Counted from the first letter of the stretch, positions 1 to 10,490 are shown. The stretch: 64,000 bases of DNA from Planctomycetota bacterium (GCA_013286045.1 JABDGM010000003.1:1-64000), one strand, 5' to 3'. Notes: generated by a model from the letters alone, not told the origin. Numbers and translations are program-made.

Positions 1-1
1 C

Positions 2-1447
2 GTCCGCGAAACCGCGTACACGATCGCCAACGAAGGCCGCCGCCTAATTGCCTGCGATCGCGTTAGCGTCGCCATCAAACGCGGTAGTCGCTGCCCGATT
101 GAAGCGGTTAGCGGCCAAGACACATTCGATAAGCGTTCGAACGTGACGGTGATGCTCGGTAAACTCGCTGCCGCCGTGGTGAAGACGGGCGAAGACTTGT
201 GGTTCACCGGCGATACCTCGGACATGGCCCCGCAGGTCGAAGCGGCGCTCGATGCTTACGTCGACGAGTCGCACACCAAAGCAATCGCGATCCTGCCGCT
301 CACCGAGCCACAAGACGAAGAAGCCAAACACGCCGAGGAAGGCGAAGAAGTCGATCCGCCTAAAGTCATCGGTGCGCTCATCGTCGAGCAAATGGTCGAC
401 AGCCGCACGCCAGAAGGCTTTTTGCAACGCGTCGAAGTGGTCCGCACTCACAGCGCGACCGCGCTGACGAATTCTCTGGAGTACGAAGGCCTGTTCCTGA
501 TGCCCGTGTGGCGATTCTTGGGAAAAGGCACCAAGCTCTTCCGCGGTCGAACGCTGCCTAAAACGTTAGCGGCTATCACCGCGATTGTGGCCGCCCTCTC
601 CGTGCTCTGCTTCTACCCGGCCGAGCTAAAACTCGAAGGCGAAGGCCACCTCAAACCGAGGATCCGCAAAAACGTGTGGGCCGAGGTCGACGGCAAAGTT
701 GAGCAAGTCAATGTCGACCACGATTCGAAAGTCACCAAAGACGATGTGGTGATTGTTCAGCACAGCCAGGATTTGGAAAAAGAAATCGCTGCGGCGGAAG
801 GCGAGCTCCACAAAAATGAAGCCGAGCTTAACTCGGCCCAGAGCGCATTGTTCGACAGCAAGGACCTGAACGATACGGAACGGACACAAAAGCAAGCCGA
901 CGTCAAAAAATTTAGCGCCTCAGTGAAGAGCTACCAAGATCAATTGAAAATAATGACCGAGAAGAAGGGGAAGCTACAAATTCATAGCCCCATCGATGGT
1001 CGCGTCGTCACGTGGAATGTAAAAGAGCGGCTCCTTAACCGTCCTGTCAGCCGCGGCGAGAATCTGCTCGAGGTTGCCGATCCAACCGGTGATTGGGAGC
1101 TCGAAGTGCAGATGCCTGAAAAGCGCATGGGCCACATCGCCGAAGAGTCCGCGAAATCGAAACAGCCGCTGAGCGTGACATTTTTCTTGGCAACCAACCC
1201 TTCCAAAGAGTTCACCGGCAAGATCGAGGAAATCGAACGCAGTGCCGAAGTCCGTGGCGAAGATGGAAATACCGTTCTGGTTCGCGTCGCATTCGATCAG
1301 CAAGAATTACGCAAAGCGGTCGCGGATCCGAAAATCGGGGCCAGCGCAACCGCCAAGGTCCACTGCGGCAAGCGGCCGCTCGGCTATGTCTGGTTCCACG
1401 ACCTGGTTGATTTCGTTCGCGCAAAAATCTTGTTCCGAATTATGTAG
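2..1447 (+). CDS. GAF domain + HlyD-type (biotin/lipoyl-like) membrane fusion protein, 5'-truncated by window edge
   Basis: Frame stays open to the window start (VRETAYTIANEGRRLIACDRVSVAIKRG..., GAF-like), then a TM segment and HlyD hairpin 'VDGKVEQVNVDHDSKVTKDDVVIVQ...LQIHSPIDGRVVTWNV'. The ORF track starts it only at 143. Confidence 0.8.
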   Translation, partial: VRETAYTIANEGRRLIACDRVSVAIKRGSRCPIEAVSGQDTFDKRSNVTVMLGKLAAAVVKTGEDLWFTGDTSDMAPQVEAALDAYVDESHTKAIAILPLTEPQDEEAKHAEEGEEVDPPKVIGALIVEQMVDSRTPEGFLQRVEVVRTHSATALTNSLEYEGLFLMPVWRFLGKGTKLFRGRTLPKTLAAITAIVAALSVLCFYPAELKLEGEGHLKPRIRKNVWAEVDGKVEQVNVDHDSKVTKDDVVIVQHSQDLEKEIAAAEGELHKNEAELNSAQSALFDSKDLNDTERTQKQADVKKFSASVKSYQDQLKIMTEKKGKLQIHSPIDGRVVTWNVKERLLNRPVSRGENLLEVADPTGDWELEVQMPEKRMGHIAEESAKSKQPLSVTFFLATNPSKEFTGKIEEIERSAEVRGEDGNTVLVRVAFDQQELRKAVADPKIGASATAKVHCGKRPLGYVWFHDLVDFVRAKILFRIM

Positions 1448-1499
1448 AGGAAGTCCGGCAGCGGCTTCGGCCGCGGTCGGTCACATGGAGATCATTCCT

Positions 1500-2441
1500 A
1501 TGAACAAGGCCTCTTTCCCGATTGCCGCGCTGCTCATCGCGACGCTCACGACGCATATTTTCGCGCAAGCGAACTCCGCAGCGCCCGTAAGTGATCCGGT
1601 GATCTCCGGCTGGGTAAAGGTTGCGGACGAAATCAAGCTTCCAGGCAAAGAAGCCGGCGTGCTGATACAGCTCGGCGTTCAAGAAGGCAACCTCGTCCGG
1701 AGTGGACAGGTCATTGGCAAGATCGACGACAGCCAGCCGCAGATGCAAAAGAAAGCAGCAGCAGCCGCTTATCAAGGCGCCTACAACCGCTGGAAGGAAG
1801 ACGTCGAAATCCGATTCGCCCAAGCTCAAGCATTGGTTGCTCAGGCAGACTATGAGCAGATGGTGGAGAGCAACAAGATCGCCGCAAAATCCATCACCGA
1901 TACCGAAGTCCGCGGCAAAAAACTCGAGTGGGACAAGGCTATTCTAGGCGCCGAAAAGTCTCGCCACGATCAAATCATCGCCAAGTTCGAAGCACTCAAC
2001 AAACAAGCCGAGCTGGACGCGTCGGACCTCGCCATACAACGCCGCGTCATTATTGCGCCTTTCGATGGCGTGGTAGAAGAAATCAAACGCCATCAAGAAG
2101 AATGGATTCAGCCGGGCGATACTATTCTCACGCTCCTGCGCATGGATTCGATGCACGTCGAGGGTGCGGTCGAACAAAGCAAATACGATCCGCATGAAGT
2201 CACGAATTGTGCGTGCACGGTGGAAGTCGAAATGGCCCGCGGCCGCAAAGAAGCGTTCCAAGGCCGAATTATCAAAGTCAGTTCTGTGGTCCGTTCCGAT
2301 GGCGTTTACCAAGTCCGCGCCGAAATCGCCAACAAGCAAGAACACGGCAACTGGCTACTCCGCGACGGCATGCCCGCCAGCATGACGATCCACCTCGGCA
2401 GTGGGGCCGCTGCCGCCACAGGTGTAAGCCGCGCACGGTAA
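1500..2441 (+). CDS. HlyD/RND-type periplasmic adaptor protein
   Basis: Signal peptide MNKASFPIAALLIATLTTHIFAQ, lipoyl-like 'GVLIQLGVQEGNLVRSGQVIGKIDDSQ...IIAPFDGVVEEI'. ATG at 1500 chosen over the track's 1242 start, which overlaps the previous gene. Confidence 0.82.
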   Translation: MNKASFPIAALLIATLTTHIFAQANSAAPVSDPVISGWVKVADEIKLPGKEAGVLIQLGVQEGNLVRSGQVIGKIDDSQPQMQKKAAAAAYQGAYNRWKEDVEIRFAQAQALVAQADYEQMVESNKIAAKSITDTEVRGKKLEWDKAILGAEKSRHDQIIAKFEALNKQAELDASDLAIQRRVIIAPFDGVVEEIKRHQEEWIQPGDTILTLLRMDSMHVEGAVEQSKYDPHEVTNCACTVEVEMARGRKEAFQGRIIKVSSVVRSDGVYQVRAEIANKQEHGNWLLRDGMPASMTIHLGSGAAAATGVSRAR

Positions 2442-2459
2442 GCAGTTAGCCGAGACACC

Positions 2460-4712
2460 ATGGCCACCCTTGCAGACAGCCTGGTCTCCAGCTCCTCACG
2501 GAAGCTGCCGATTCGCAAGCGGCCGGATCTCGACGCGCGTCGTCAGCGGTACCAGGGCCGCAACTATTGGGTCGTAAAAGACCCGGTCGGCCTGCAGTAT
2601 TACCGCTTCGAAGAAGAAGAATACGCCATCTTGCAAATGCTCGATGGCGAATCGAGCCTCGACGAAATCGCCGATCGCTTTGAACGCGAGTTTCCCCCGC
2701 AAACGATCCGCACCGAAGAATTGCAGCAGTTCATCGGCATGCTCCACCGTAGCGGGCTGGTGATCACCGACGCCGCCGGCCAAGGCCAGCAGCTGGTGAA
2801 GCGCCGCGCCGAGAAAACTAAGCAAGAACGTCTCGCCACGCTCGCCAACATCCTTTCACTCCGCTTCAAAGGCGTTGATCCAGAGCGCTTTTTCAATTTC
2901 ATCTATCCGTACATTCGCTGGTTCTTCTCTGTGACCGCGATGTGCGTGTGCATTACGATCGGCCTCGCCGCCCTCACGCTAATCCTCGTGCAGTTTGACG
3001 TCTTCCACTCGCGCCTGCCCGATTTCCACTCCTTCTTTAAAGCGAAAAACTGGCTTTGGCTTGGGCTGACGCTGTGCGTGACCAAGATTCTACACGAATT
3101 TGGCCACGGTCTATCCTGCAAACACTTCGGCGGCGAGTGCCATGAAATCGGCATCATGTTTCTCGTGCTCACGCCGTGCCTGTACTGCAACGTCTCCGAC
3201 TCCTGGATGCTTCCGAATCGCTGGCATCGCGCCGCCATCGGCGCGGCAGGCATGTACGTCGAATTGGTGCTGGCCTCGATTTGCACGTTCATCTGGTGGT
3301 TCACCTCACCCACCAGCCCCGTCAGTTACATCTGCCTCAACGTCATGTTCATCAGCTCCGTGAGCACGCTGATGTTCAACGCCAACCCCCTGCTCCGCTA
3401 CGACGGCTATTACATTCTCAGCGACGTCCTTGAAATCCCGAACCTGCGCCAAAAAGCGAGCACTATCCTCAACCGCAAGCTCGGCGCCTGGTGCCTCGGC
3501 CTCGAAGAACCCGAAGACCCGTTCTTGCCGCAACGAAAGCAATGGTTGTTCGCGACCTACACCGTCGCCTCCGCCATCTACCGTTGGGTCGTAACATTTT
3601 CAATTTTGTACTTCTTGAATCGCGTGTTCCAACCGTACGGCCTGAAGGTCCTCGGCCAAGCGATTGCGTTAGGTTCGATTTACGGCCTCATCGGCCAACC
3701 ATTGTGGAGCATGTACAAGTTTTTCAAGGTGCCCGGGAGGTTAGGAGACGTGAAACGTGCTCGCCTTTATGCGACGTTAGCTCTAATCGTGTCTGCAATC
3801 GTCGGCATCGGCCTGATACCGTTTCCGTCGCACGTTTACGCACCGCTCGAAATCAGGGCCCGCCAGGCCGACGCCGATTGGGTTTATGCCGAGGTCGACG
3901 GCATCCTCGAGGAAGTGCGGGTCCACCCCGGCCAGCAAGTAAAGAAGGGCGACCTCCTCGCTCGGCTGCGAAATATTGATACTGAAATTTCGATTGCCGA
4001 GCTCACTGGCCAAAAAAACGTGTTTGCTACTCAGCTCGAAGGACTTAAATACGCCAGCTTCGACGACCACCGCGCTGCCTCGCAGATCGATCCCATTTCC
4101 AAGGCGCTTCGCGGCACGGAAGAGCAACTCGTCCAACGGCACATCGACCTCGAAAAGCTCAACCTCGTTGCGCCGCGCGACGGCACCGTGCTACCGGCAT
4201 CCATCGTCGAGAAACACGGCGATGAAGCGACTCGTTTGCCGACCTGGTATGGCTCGCCTTTCGATCCCGAAAATCTCGGCGCCCGCCTTGTCACTGGCAC
4301 CGTGTTCTGCCAGGTCGGCGACCCCAAAAAAATGGAAGCCGGACTCGTCATCGACCAAAACGATGTCGAATTTGTCCTTCCCGGACAAAAGGTCGAAATC
4401 TTGCTCGATCAAACCGCCGACTACGTCTACACGAACTGCGAGATCGAGCAGGTATCGACGGAAGACCTGAAAAAGGCGTCACCGCATCTATCCAGCCTGC
4501 ACGGCGGCCCACTCGCGAGCAAAATGGACGGCGGCGGCGTCGCACGGCCAATGAATACCATTTTCGAAGCAATCGTGCCCCTGCCAGAAGAAGACCCACA
4601 CAACTTGCTTCGCCTGGGCCTGATTGGCAAAGCGAAGATCACGACCGCTCCACGCACGCTTTTCAGCCGCATTTACCGCTACGCCGCCCACACATTCAAC
4701 TTCGAGCTGTAA
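2460..4712 (+). CDS. PqqD-like N-terminus + M50/site-2-protease-like membrane domain + HlyD-like C-terminus
   Basis: Zinc motif HEFGH (ILHEFGHGLSCKHFGGECHEIG), second motif NANPLLRYDGYYILSD, multiple TMs, C-terminal 'VDGILEEVRVHPGQQVKKGDLLARLRN...LVAPRDGTVLP', N-terminal PqqD-like helical region. Confidence 0.85.
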   Translation: MATLADSLVSSSSRKLPIRKRPDLDARRQRYQGRNYWVVKDPVGLQYYRFEEEEYAILQMLDGESSLDEIADRFEREFPPQTIRTEELQQFIGMLHRSGLVITDAAGQGQQLVKRRAEKTKQERLATLANILSLRFKGVDPERFFNFIYPYIRWFFSVTAMCVCITIGLAALTLILVQFDVFHSRLPDFHSFFKAKNWLWLGLTLCVTKILHEFGHGLSCKHFGGECHEIGIMFLVLTPCLYCNVSDSWMLPNRWHRAAIGAAGMYVELVLASICTFIWWFTSPTSPVSYICLNVMFISSVSTLMFNANPLLRYDGYYILSDVLEIPNLRQKASTILNRKLGAWCLGLEEPEDPFLPQRKQWLFATYTVASAIYRWVVTFSILYFLNRVFQPYGLKVLGQAIALGSIYGLIGQPLWSMYKFFKVPGRLGDVKRARLYATLALIVSAIVGIGLIPFPSHVYAPLEIRARQADADWVYAEVDGILEEVRVHPGQQVKKGDLLARLRNIDTEISIAELTGQKNVFATQLEGLKYASFDDHRAASQIDPISKALRGTEEQLVQRHIDLEKLNLVAPRDGTVLPASIVEKHGDEATRLPTWYGSPFDPENLGARLVTGTVFCQVGDPKKMEAGLVIDQNDVEFVLPGQKVEILLDQTADYVYTNCEIEQVSTEDLKKASPHLSSLHGGPLASKMDGGGVARPMNTIFEAIVPLPEEDPHNLLRLGLIGKAKITTAPRTLFSRIYRYAAHTFNFEL

Positions 4713-4832
4713 CCAGCAGCCTATATTCACTCACAGACTACCTCGCGTCGAAGGCGCCGCGCTTGCAATGCCAGCATCGGCAGCCTCGTCCCGCTCTAGG
4801 CCGTTGCCGGCACTCTTCCTAGAATCCGCCGC

Positions 4833-7800
4833 ATGTTGCGCGGAAATCCAATCACCATCAGTCGACCATTGCGCCTTCACAACGCGCATACGACCACGCG
4901 AACAGGCGGCGTGCGCCGCAAACTCCTGATCTGTCTCGCGCTCCTCGCAATCATCATTGCGCTGCTGCCGACGATCATCGCCAAAACACCGCTTTGCAAC
5001 TCATTGTTGTCCGCGGCCGTTCCCGGTAACTCGGTTCATGTTTCAGTTGGTGGCGCTTCACTCAGCTGGATTTCCGGCCCGGCGCTGTCCGGTATTCAAG
5101 TCAACGACTCGGCTGGCAACCCATTGCTGACCGCCGATGCAATCACGCTCGACCGCACGCCGCTCAACTTACTTGCGAACTCTCACGATTGCGGCATCAT
5201 CGCCATCAATCGACCGCAAATTTATTTAAAACTTCGCCCCGATGGCAGCAACTTGGAAGACTCGCTCCAACAACTGCTCTCGGAAGTCGCGAAGAAAGCG
5301 CCGACTGCCGGCCAGTCCTCAAGCCATGCGCCGTTTCTGTATGCTATCCAACTTGTTGACGGCATCATCACCATCGAGGATTCCACCACCGGCCGCGCGA
5401 GCCGCATCGATCACGTCAACCTCCAGTACGATTGCCACGGTGCCGCGGGCGGGCTCGGCAACGGTTCACTTGCAGGCCAGCTAGCCGTCGCCGGCCCAAA
5501 CGGCGCGGCAATTCCCGCAGGCCGCTTTTCCCTCACCCTCAAACCGAACGGTAATCGCAACGAGCTCTCACTCCAGGCCGACGGTATCGCCCTGGCAACT
5601 CTACAACCCCTGCTCAACCGCTATGCTCCCGGCACGCAAGTCGCCGGCACCCTCGCAGGCAACGGCTCAGCATCTTGGGCAGATTCGGCGAACGCGCCGT
5701 CCGGCTTCACTACCACGGGTGCATTCGCGATTGACCAGGTCGAAGCTGTCTCGCCAGCTTTGTCCGGCGACCATATCCGTCTCGCGCGCGTCGAGCTCCC
5801 GTGGAAAATCACAGCCCAGCCCACCGGTCTCACGATCGATGAACTAGGGCTCAAAACGGATGTAGGTCAAATCGCAGCCCACGGCCACCTCGATCCCACG
5901 CTCCTCTCCACGACTCAAAACGCAAACGTCACGTCACTGCCGCTAAACGGCAACAACGATATCGAACTGAAGGGTGCCATCGACATCGCGCGCCTGGCCG
6001 CAATGATGCCCCGCGCTCTGCGAATTCGCACCGATACCACGATCACTTCGGGTTCCATCGAACTCGCCGGCCGCGTTCAACCAATCGCCAACGGCCAATC
6101 GCTCACAGGCTCGATCCGCGCCGCGCAACTGTCCGCCACCAGCGGCGGAAGACCATTCAGCTGGGACGACCCGGTAAGCGCCAACTTCGCAATCACACGC
6201 TCCGCCAGCGCATTCGCTATCGATAAGCTCCAGTGCGACTCGAAATTCCTCCGCGTCCAGGCCGCGGGCACCATCCAAAAACTCGACGCCGAGGCCACCT
6301 TCGACCTCAACAGCCTCGCCGATCAGCTTTCTAAGTTCATCGACCTCAGCCACATTCAACTCGCCGGCACTGGCAACGCCCAGCTCGCTTGGCAGCAAGT
6401 TGAAGGCAATAAGTTCTCGGCCACGGTGAAGAGCGATCTGTCGCAGCTCCGCGTCGCACTAAGCGATAGCGCCGTTTGGTCCGAGCCGACGCTCGAAGTC
6501 CGCGCCGCCGCCTCAGGCGTGCTTGATGCCGTCTCCCACCAACCAACGCAGATCGACGCCGCACAACTCCAAGTCAACGGCCAGGGCGACCAGCTCGACG
6601 CCCGCCTCACCGGCGCGGTCGCGCTCGCGAGCAACGATGTCGCGTGGCCAGTCTCTGTGCATTCGACAGGCAGCATCTCCCACTGGCTAACTCGCGCGAA
6701 ACCGTGGATCGACACCGCAGGTTGGCAGATCGATGGCGCGAGCGAAATCGCCGCCAACATTCGTGCAACGGGCGCGCAACTTGACGTCACCGAGAGCAAA
6801 ATCACGGTCAACAATTTGCAGGCCAGCAGCCCCGGCTGGAACGTCAACGAACCACGCCTCGAGTTCGCCGGCGATGCCCACATCAACCGCGCCACCGGCG
6901 AGATAATCGCCAACTCGACGCAGCTTGTAACTAGCACCGTCTCCGTCGTTGCAAAAGACGTTCACTTCGCAACCGGCGAGCGCGGCATCGCCCAACTCGC
7001 CGGCGTCGCCGCATTCCGAGCCGATGTCGCTCGCCTCGCCTCTTGGCGTGCCCCCACAAACGCCCCAACGCAATACCTGCCCGCTGGCGAATTCACCGGC
7101 AACATCCGCTTCGCCCAACAGTCGGGCCACATCACCGGCGAAGTCTCCGCCACCGGCCAAAACCTCATCCTTACTTCCACCGCGAGCCGAGGCGCCCCAG
7201 GTGCCGCGCCCTCTCCCGCCGCTTCACAAACGATCTGGCAGGAACCCCGCCTCATCGTGCACGCACTAACAAACTACGATTCCGCAGCCGACCGCGCGAC
7301 GTTCGACCAATTCCAAATTCAATCGAACACACTGCAAGCCAACGCGTCCGGCCAAGTCGACCGCGTCACCACCGCCGCACAGTGCAACATCAACGGCGCG
7401 CTCAACTACGACCTCGACCAACTCTCACCGCTTCTCCGACCCTACATCGGCGAAGGCATCCAGCTCAACGGTCGCGAACAAGCCCGCTTCGCCCTAGCCG
7501 GCGACCTCCTGGATTCTTCCGCCTCATCCGGCGTCAAGCTCCAACCTGTCAGCTACGCCGGCCAGCCCCCAGCCTCCGGCGCCCAGTCCCCTTCCTGGTC
7601 TCGTCGTATTCATGCGCAGTTAGAACTACCGTGGAACGGTGCTAACGTTTACGGCCTGCCTGTCGGTCCCGGCAAGTTGGCCGCAACACTCGGCGACGGC
7701 GCTCTCCAAATCGCGCCCATCGCTCTCACAGTGGGAGAAGGTCGACTCAACCTCGCTCCAAACATTCGCTTCGACCCCGAGCCCGCCGAGCTCACGATGC

Positions 7801-8453
7801 CCGCCGGCCCCGTCATTACCAACGTTCATATCTCGCCCGAGGTCAGTGAGGCGATGCTCAAGTACGTTGCTCCGGTTCTCTCGGGCGCAACCCAAAGCGA
7901 AGGCCAGTTCTCGCTGCAGATCGACGGCCTCCGTGCCCCTTTGGCCGACACCAAGAAAGCTACCAGCTCCGGCATGTTGACCGTTCACTCGGTCCGCGTC
8001 GTACCGGGTCCCAACACCGAGCAATTTGTCGGCCTCGCCCAACAAATTCAGGCGCTCCTCAAGCGAACCGACGCGCAAACCTCGCACACCGCGACGCTCC
8101 TGCAGATTCGCGACCAACAAGTAAACTTCAAAGTCGCCGACGGCCGCGTCTATCACCAGAACATCGAGTTCCAAATCGGCGAAGTCGTCATGCGTTCGCA
8201 GGGTTCCGTCGGTCTCACCGATGAAACGATCTCGCTCACGTTGCAAATCCCCGTGCAAGATGATTGGGTCGCCAAAAACCCAATCCTCGCCGGCCTCAAA
8301 GGCCAAACCCTGCAAATCCCCGTCTCGGGAACACTCAAACAACCGCAAATGGATAAGCGTGCCCTTACCAATATCTCAGGCCAGTTGATCCAAAACGCGG
8401 CCGGCAGCCAGATCAATAAAGCGCTCGACAAGTTCCTCAAGCCGCGACAGTAA
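4833..8453 (+). CDS. large AsmA-like / TamB-type envelope protein
   Basis: 1206 aa; N-terminal TM (LLICLALLAIIIALLPTIIA), long beta-rich repetitive region, C-terminal 'GLTDETISLTLQIPV...LKGQTLQIPVSGTLKQPQMD' typical of AsmA-like C-termini. Confidence 0.65.
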   Translation: MLRGNPITISRPLRLHNAHTTTRTGGVRRKLLICLALLAIIIALLPTIIAKTPLCNSLLSAAVPGNSVHVSVGGASLSWISGPALSGIQVNDSAGNPLLTADAITLDRTPLNLLANSHDCGIIAINRPQIYLKLRPDGSNLEDSLQQLLSEVAKKAPTAGQSSSHAPFLYAIQLVDGIITIEDSTTGRASRIDHVNLQYDCHGAAGGLGNGSLAGQLAVAGPNGAAIPAGRFSLTLKPNGNRNELSLQADGIALATLQPLLNRYAPGTQVAGTLAGNGSASWADSANAPSGFTTTGAFAIDQVEAVSPALSGDHIRLARVELPWKITAQPTGLTIDELGLKTDVGQIAAHGHLDPTLLSTTQNANVTSLPLNGNNDIELKGAIDIARLAAMMPRALRIRTDTTITSGSIELAGRVQPIANGQSLTGSIRAAQLSATSGGRPFSWDDPVSANFAITRSASAFAIDKLQCDSKFLRVQAAGTIQKLDAEATFDLNSLADQLSKFIDLSHIQLAGTGNAQLAWQQVEGNKFSATVKSDLSQLRVALSDSAVWSEPTLEVRAAASGVLDAVSHQPTQIDAAQLQVNGQGDQLDARLTGAVALASNDVAWPVSVHSTGSISHWLTRAKPWIDTAGWQIDGASEIAANIRATGAQLDVTESKITVNNLQASSPGWNVNEPRLEFAGDAHINRATGEIIANSTQLVTSTVSVVAKDVHFATGERGIAQLAGVAAFRADVARLASWRAPTNAPTQYLPAGEFTGNIRFAQQSGHITGEVSATGQNLILTSTASRGAPGAAPSPAASQTIWQEPRLIVHALTNYDSAADRATFDQFQIQSNTLQANASGQVDRVTTAAQCNINGALNYDLDQLSPLLRPYIGEGIQLNGREQARFALAGDLLDSSASSGVKLQPVSYAGQPPASGAQSPSWSRRIHAQLELPWNGANVYGLPVGPGKLAATLGDGALQIAPIALTVGEGRLNLAPNIRFDPEPAELTMPAGPVITNVHISPEVSEAMLKYVAPVLSGATQSEGQFSLQIDGLRAPLADTKKATSSGMLTVHSVRVVPGPNTEQFVGLAQQIQALLKRTDAQTSHTATLLQIRDQQVNFKVADGRVYHQNIEFQIGEVVMRSQGSVGLTDETISLTLQIPVQDDWVAKNPILAGLKGQTLQIPVSGTLKQPQMDKRALTNISGQLIQNAAGSQINKALDKFLKPRQ

Positions 8454-8484
8454 GAAGGCATCCGTTGTGATCGCGTTCCAGAAC

Positions 8485-8985
8485 TCAACGACCTCGACGC
8501 AAAACTCTCGATTCAACGACGAGCGTCTTCGCCAATCGATCTCCGAGTCGTTGGTGATAGGGCGAAAATACAACACTAAGTGCTGCCGGAATTCCACCGA
8601 ACAGCAATGGATTAACTTCCAACAGCCGGAACAGCGTTCGAGTAATCGTCTGCTTCCAACTACAAAAATTTCCATCCGTGTCGACAACCACGAGGCCAGT
8701 GAAAAACTTTCCCGGAGTTCGGCAAAACAAAACTTCGAAGAGGAAGAAGTAACCCAAATACACTCCCACGAGCAGCGAAGCTTGCAAAATCGGCTTTTCG
8801 CTGCCAACCGCTTTTGCTGCAGCAATGGAAAGAATCATCACGAGCAAGTTGTCGATGCTGGCCGCAATGTATCGCGGAACGACGGTGTGAGTCGTGTTGA
8901 CGGTCGTGTAGCACGGTCCCGCGTAGCGCGGTTCCGTGGAGCACGGTTCATCGTCGTGAATCTCTTCGATGCTCTCGCTCGCCAT
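8485..8985 (-). CDS. RDD family membrane protein
   Basis: 'PRYIAASIDNLLVMILSIAAA...CRTPGKFFTGLVVVDTDG...RTLFRLLEVNP...HQRLGDRLAKTLVV' RDD pattern; start MASES at 8985 chosen. Confidence 0.8.
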   Translation of the reverse strand: MASESIEEIHDDEPCSTEPRYAGPCYTTVNTTHTVVPRYIAASIDNLLVMILSIAAAKAVGSEKPILQASLLVGVYLGYFFLFEVLFCRTPGKFFTGLVVVDTDGNFCSWKQTITRTLFRLLEVNPLLFGGIPAALSVVFSPYHQRLGDRLAKTLVVESRVLRRGR

Positions 8986-9163
8986 ATTTTTAACGCTCCT
9001 GCTTCCAGCGGCAGCTTCAACCCGCCAGGTCGACCCGAGTTCCAAAATATATCGTAGTCGCCAAAACACAAGACAACACTCTGCCATATTCCGACCCATA
9101 TTCGCATTAGCCCGAAACAAAACCGCAAGACCCGAACATACTATTCAGTTCGAGGGGCAAACC

Positions 9164-10261
9164 ATGAAACGCATTAAGTGCCGTCCATTCTGTCCTGCAC
9201 TGCTAGTCGTATTGCTCCTCGTCGCAACGACACGCGCCCAATACCAGGTCGTCCAGAACCCAACCGAGATGACGGTCATCAACGCAACGACCGTCTTCTC
9301 CCAGGCCATGGCGATGCCGCAGAACGAAATCCCACGCGGCCTGCTCGCAAACGCCCAAGCCATCGCCATCATCCCCGACATGATGAAAGGTGCCTTCGTC
9401 TTCGGCGCCCAGTACGGTCACGGCGTGCTCATCATTCGCGATGCCAACGGCGCCTGGCAAGCACCACGCATGATCCAAATCGCCGGCTTAAGTTTCGGTT
9501 ACCAAATTGGCGGCCAAGCGACCGATCTCATCCTGGTCTTCCGCACGCCGCAGAGTGTGCAGAATTTGTTGAGAGGCACACTGAAAGTTGGCGTCGATGC
9601 TTCTGCCGCGATCGGCCCCGTCGGTCGCCAAACATCTGCAGGTACTGATTTCCGCACCATGGCAGAAATTCTGTCCTACTCGCGCACTCGTGGCGCGTAC
9701 GTTGGTGCTTCGATCGACGGCTCCACGATCTCACTCGAACCGAGTGCCGAAGCAATTTACTATCAACCGCCCGGCGCGTTCCCAGCCTCTGCAGCTCAGT
9801 TGTTGCAAGTGATCAATGCCTACACGGCGCCCCAACCCGTCGCGCAGCCACCCGTTCTGCCACTGGCACCGGGCCAGGTTTTGCCGGCGCCCGGCCAGGC
9901 CGTTCCTGCGCCTGGCACCTCCGGTTGGCTTCCCGCCGGTCAACACCCGGGCGACGCCGAAACGGCCCGCGCGCAGCTCGATGCCGCCTACCGCCAGCTG
10001 AACTGCTATACCGCAACGCAAGGCCAAGCCTGGCAGTCTTACCTCGCATTGCCGCCGGATGTTTCGATGCCCAATCAAGCTCCGAACCCGCAAGCGATCC
10101 AGACCGCACTTCAAAAGTACGAAACTGTCAGCCGGGACCCGCAGTACACGGCTCTCAGTTCCCGCCCGGACTTTCAACAAACGCTCGCGTCACTACAACG
10201 CATGAGCACCATCCGTACTGCCTCGAACACCGCCGGCCAATTACCACCGCCGCCGCGGTAA
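9164..10261 (+). CDS. SYLF (Ysc84/DUF500) lipid-binding domain protein, secreted
   Basis: Signal peptide MKRIKCRPFCPALLVVLLLVATTRA; 'IPRGLLANAQAIAIIPDMMKGAFVFGAQYGHGVLI...' SYLF signature; Pro/Ala-rich C-terminal linker. Confidence 0.8.
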   Translation: MKRIKCRPFCPALLVVLLLVATTRAQYQVVQNPTEMTVINATTVFSQAMAMPQNEIPRGLLANAQAIAIIPDMMKGAFVFGAQYGHGVLIIRDANGAWQAPRMIQIAGLSFGYQIGGQATDLILVFRTPQSVQNLLRGTLKVGVDASAAIGPVGRQTSAGTDFRTMAEILSYSRTRGAYVGASIDGSTISLEPSAEAIYYQPPGAFPASAAQLLQVINAYTAPQPVAQPPVLPLAPGQVLPAPGQAVPAPGTSGWLPAGQHPGDAETARAQLDAAYRQLNCYTATQGQAWQSYLALPPDVSMPNQAPNPQAIQTALQKYETVSRDPQYTALSSRPDFQQTLASLQRMSTIRTASNTAGQLPPPPR

Positions 10262-10297
10262 AACTCCTGACTCCGCACGCCCCACCGGGTATCATAT

Positions 10298-10468
10298 ATG
10301 TCTCGCACGGACATCGCCCTGCTCGCCGTTGCCGCCTATATCGCGGTGATGACGCTCGTGCGCCTGATGAAAGGCCGCCGAGACACCCTCGTGGCAGACG
10401 TCCAACGCCAGGTCGACGCACGTCGCGGCCAAAAACGCCCCGCCAAAACACAAGACAAAGCTGCCTAA
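10298..10468 (+). CDS. 56-aa small membrane protein (below the ORF-track cutoff)
   Basis: ATG..TAA reads MSRTDIALLAVAAYIAVMTLVRLMKGRRDTLVADVQRQVDARRGQKRPAKTQDKAA; one N-terminal TM then a basic tail; lies directly upstream of miaB. Confidence 0.55.
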   Translation: MSRTDIALLAVAAYIAVMTLVRLMKGRRDTLVADVQRQVDARRGQKRPAKTQDKAA

Positions 10469-10490
10469 CGACCGCTCGCGTTTTTAACGC

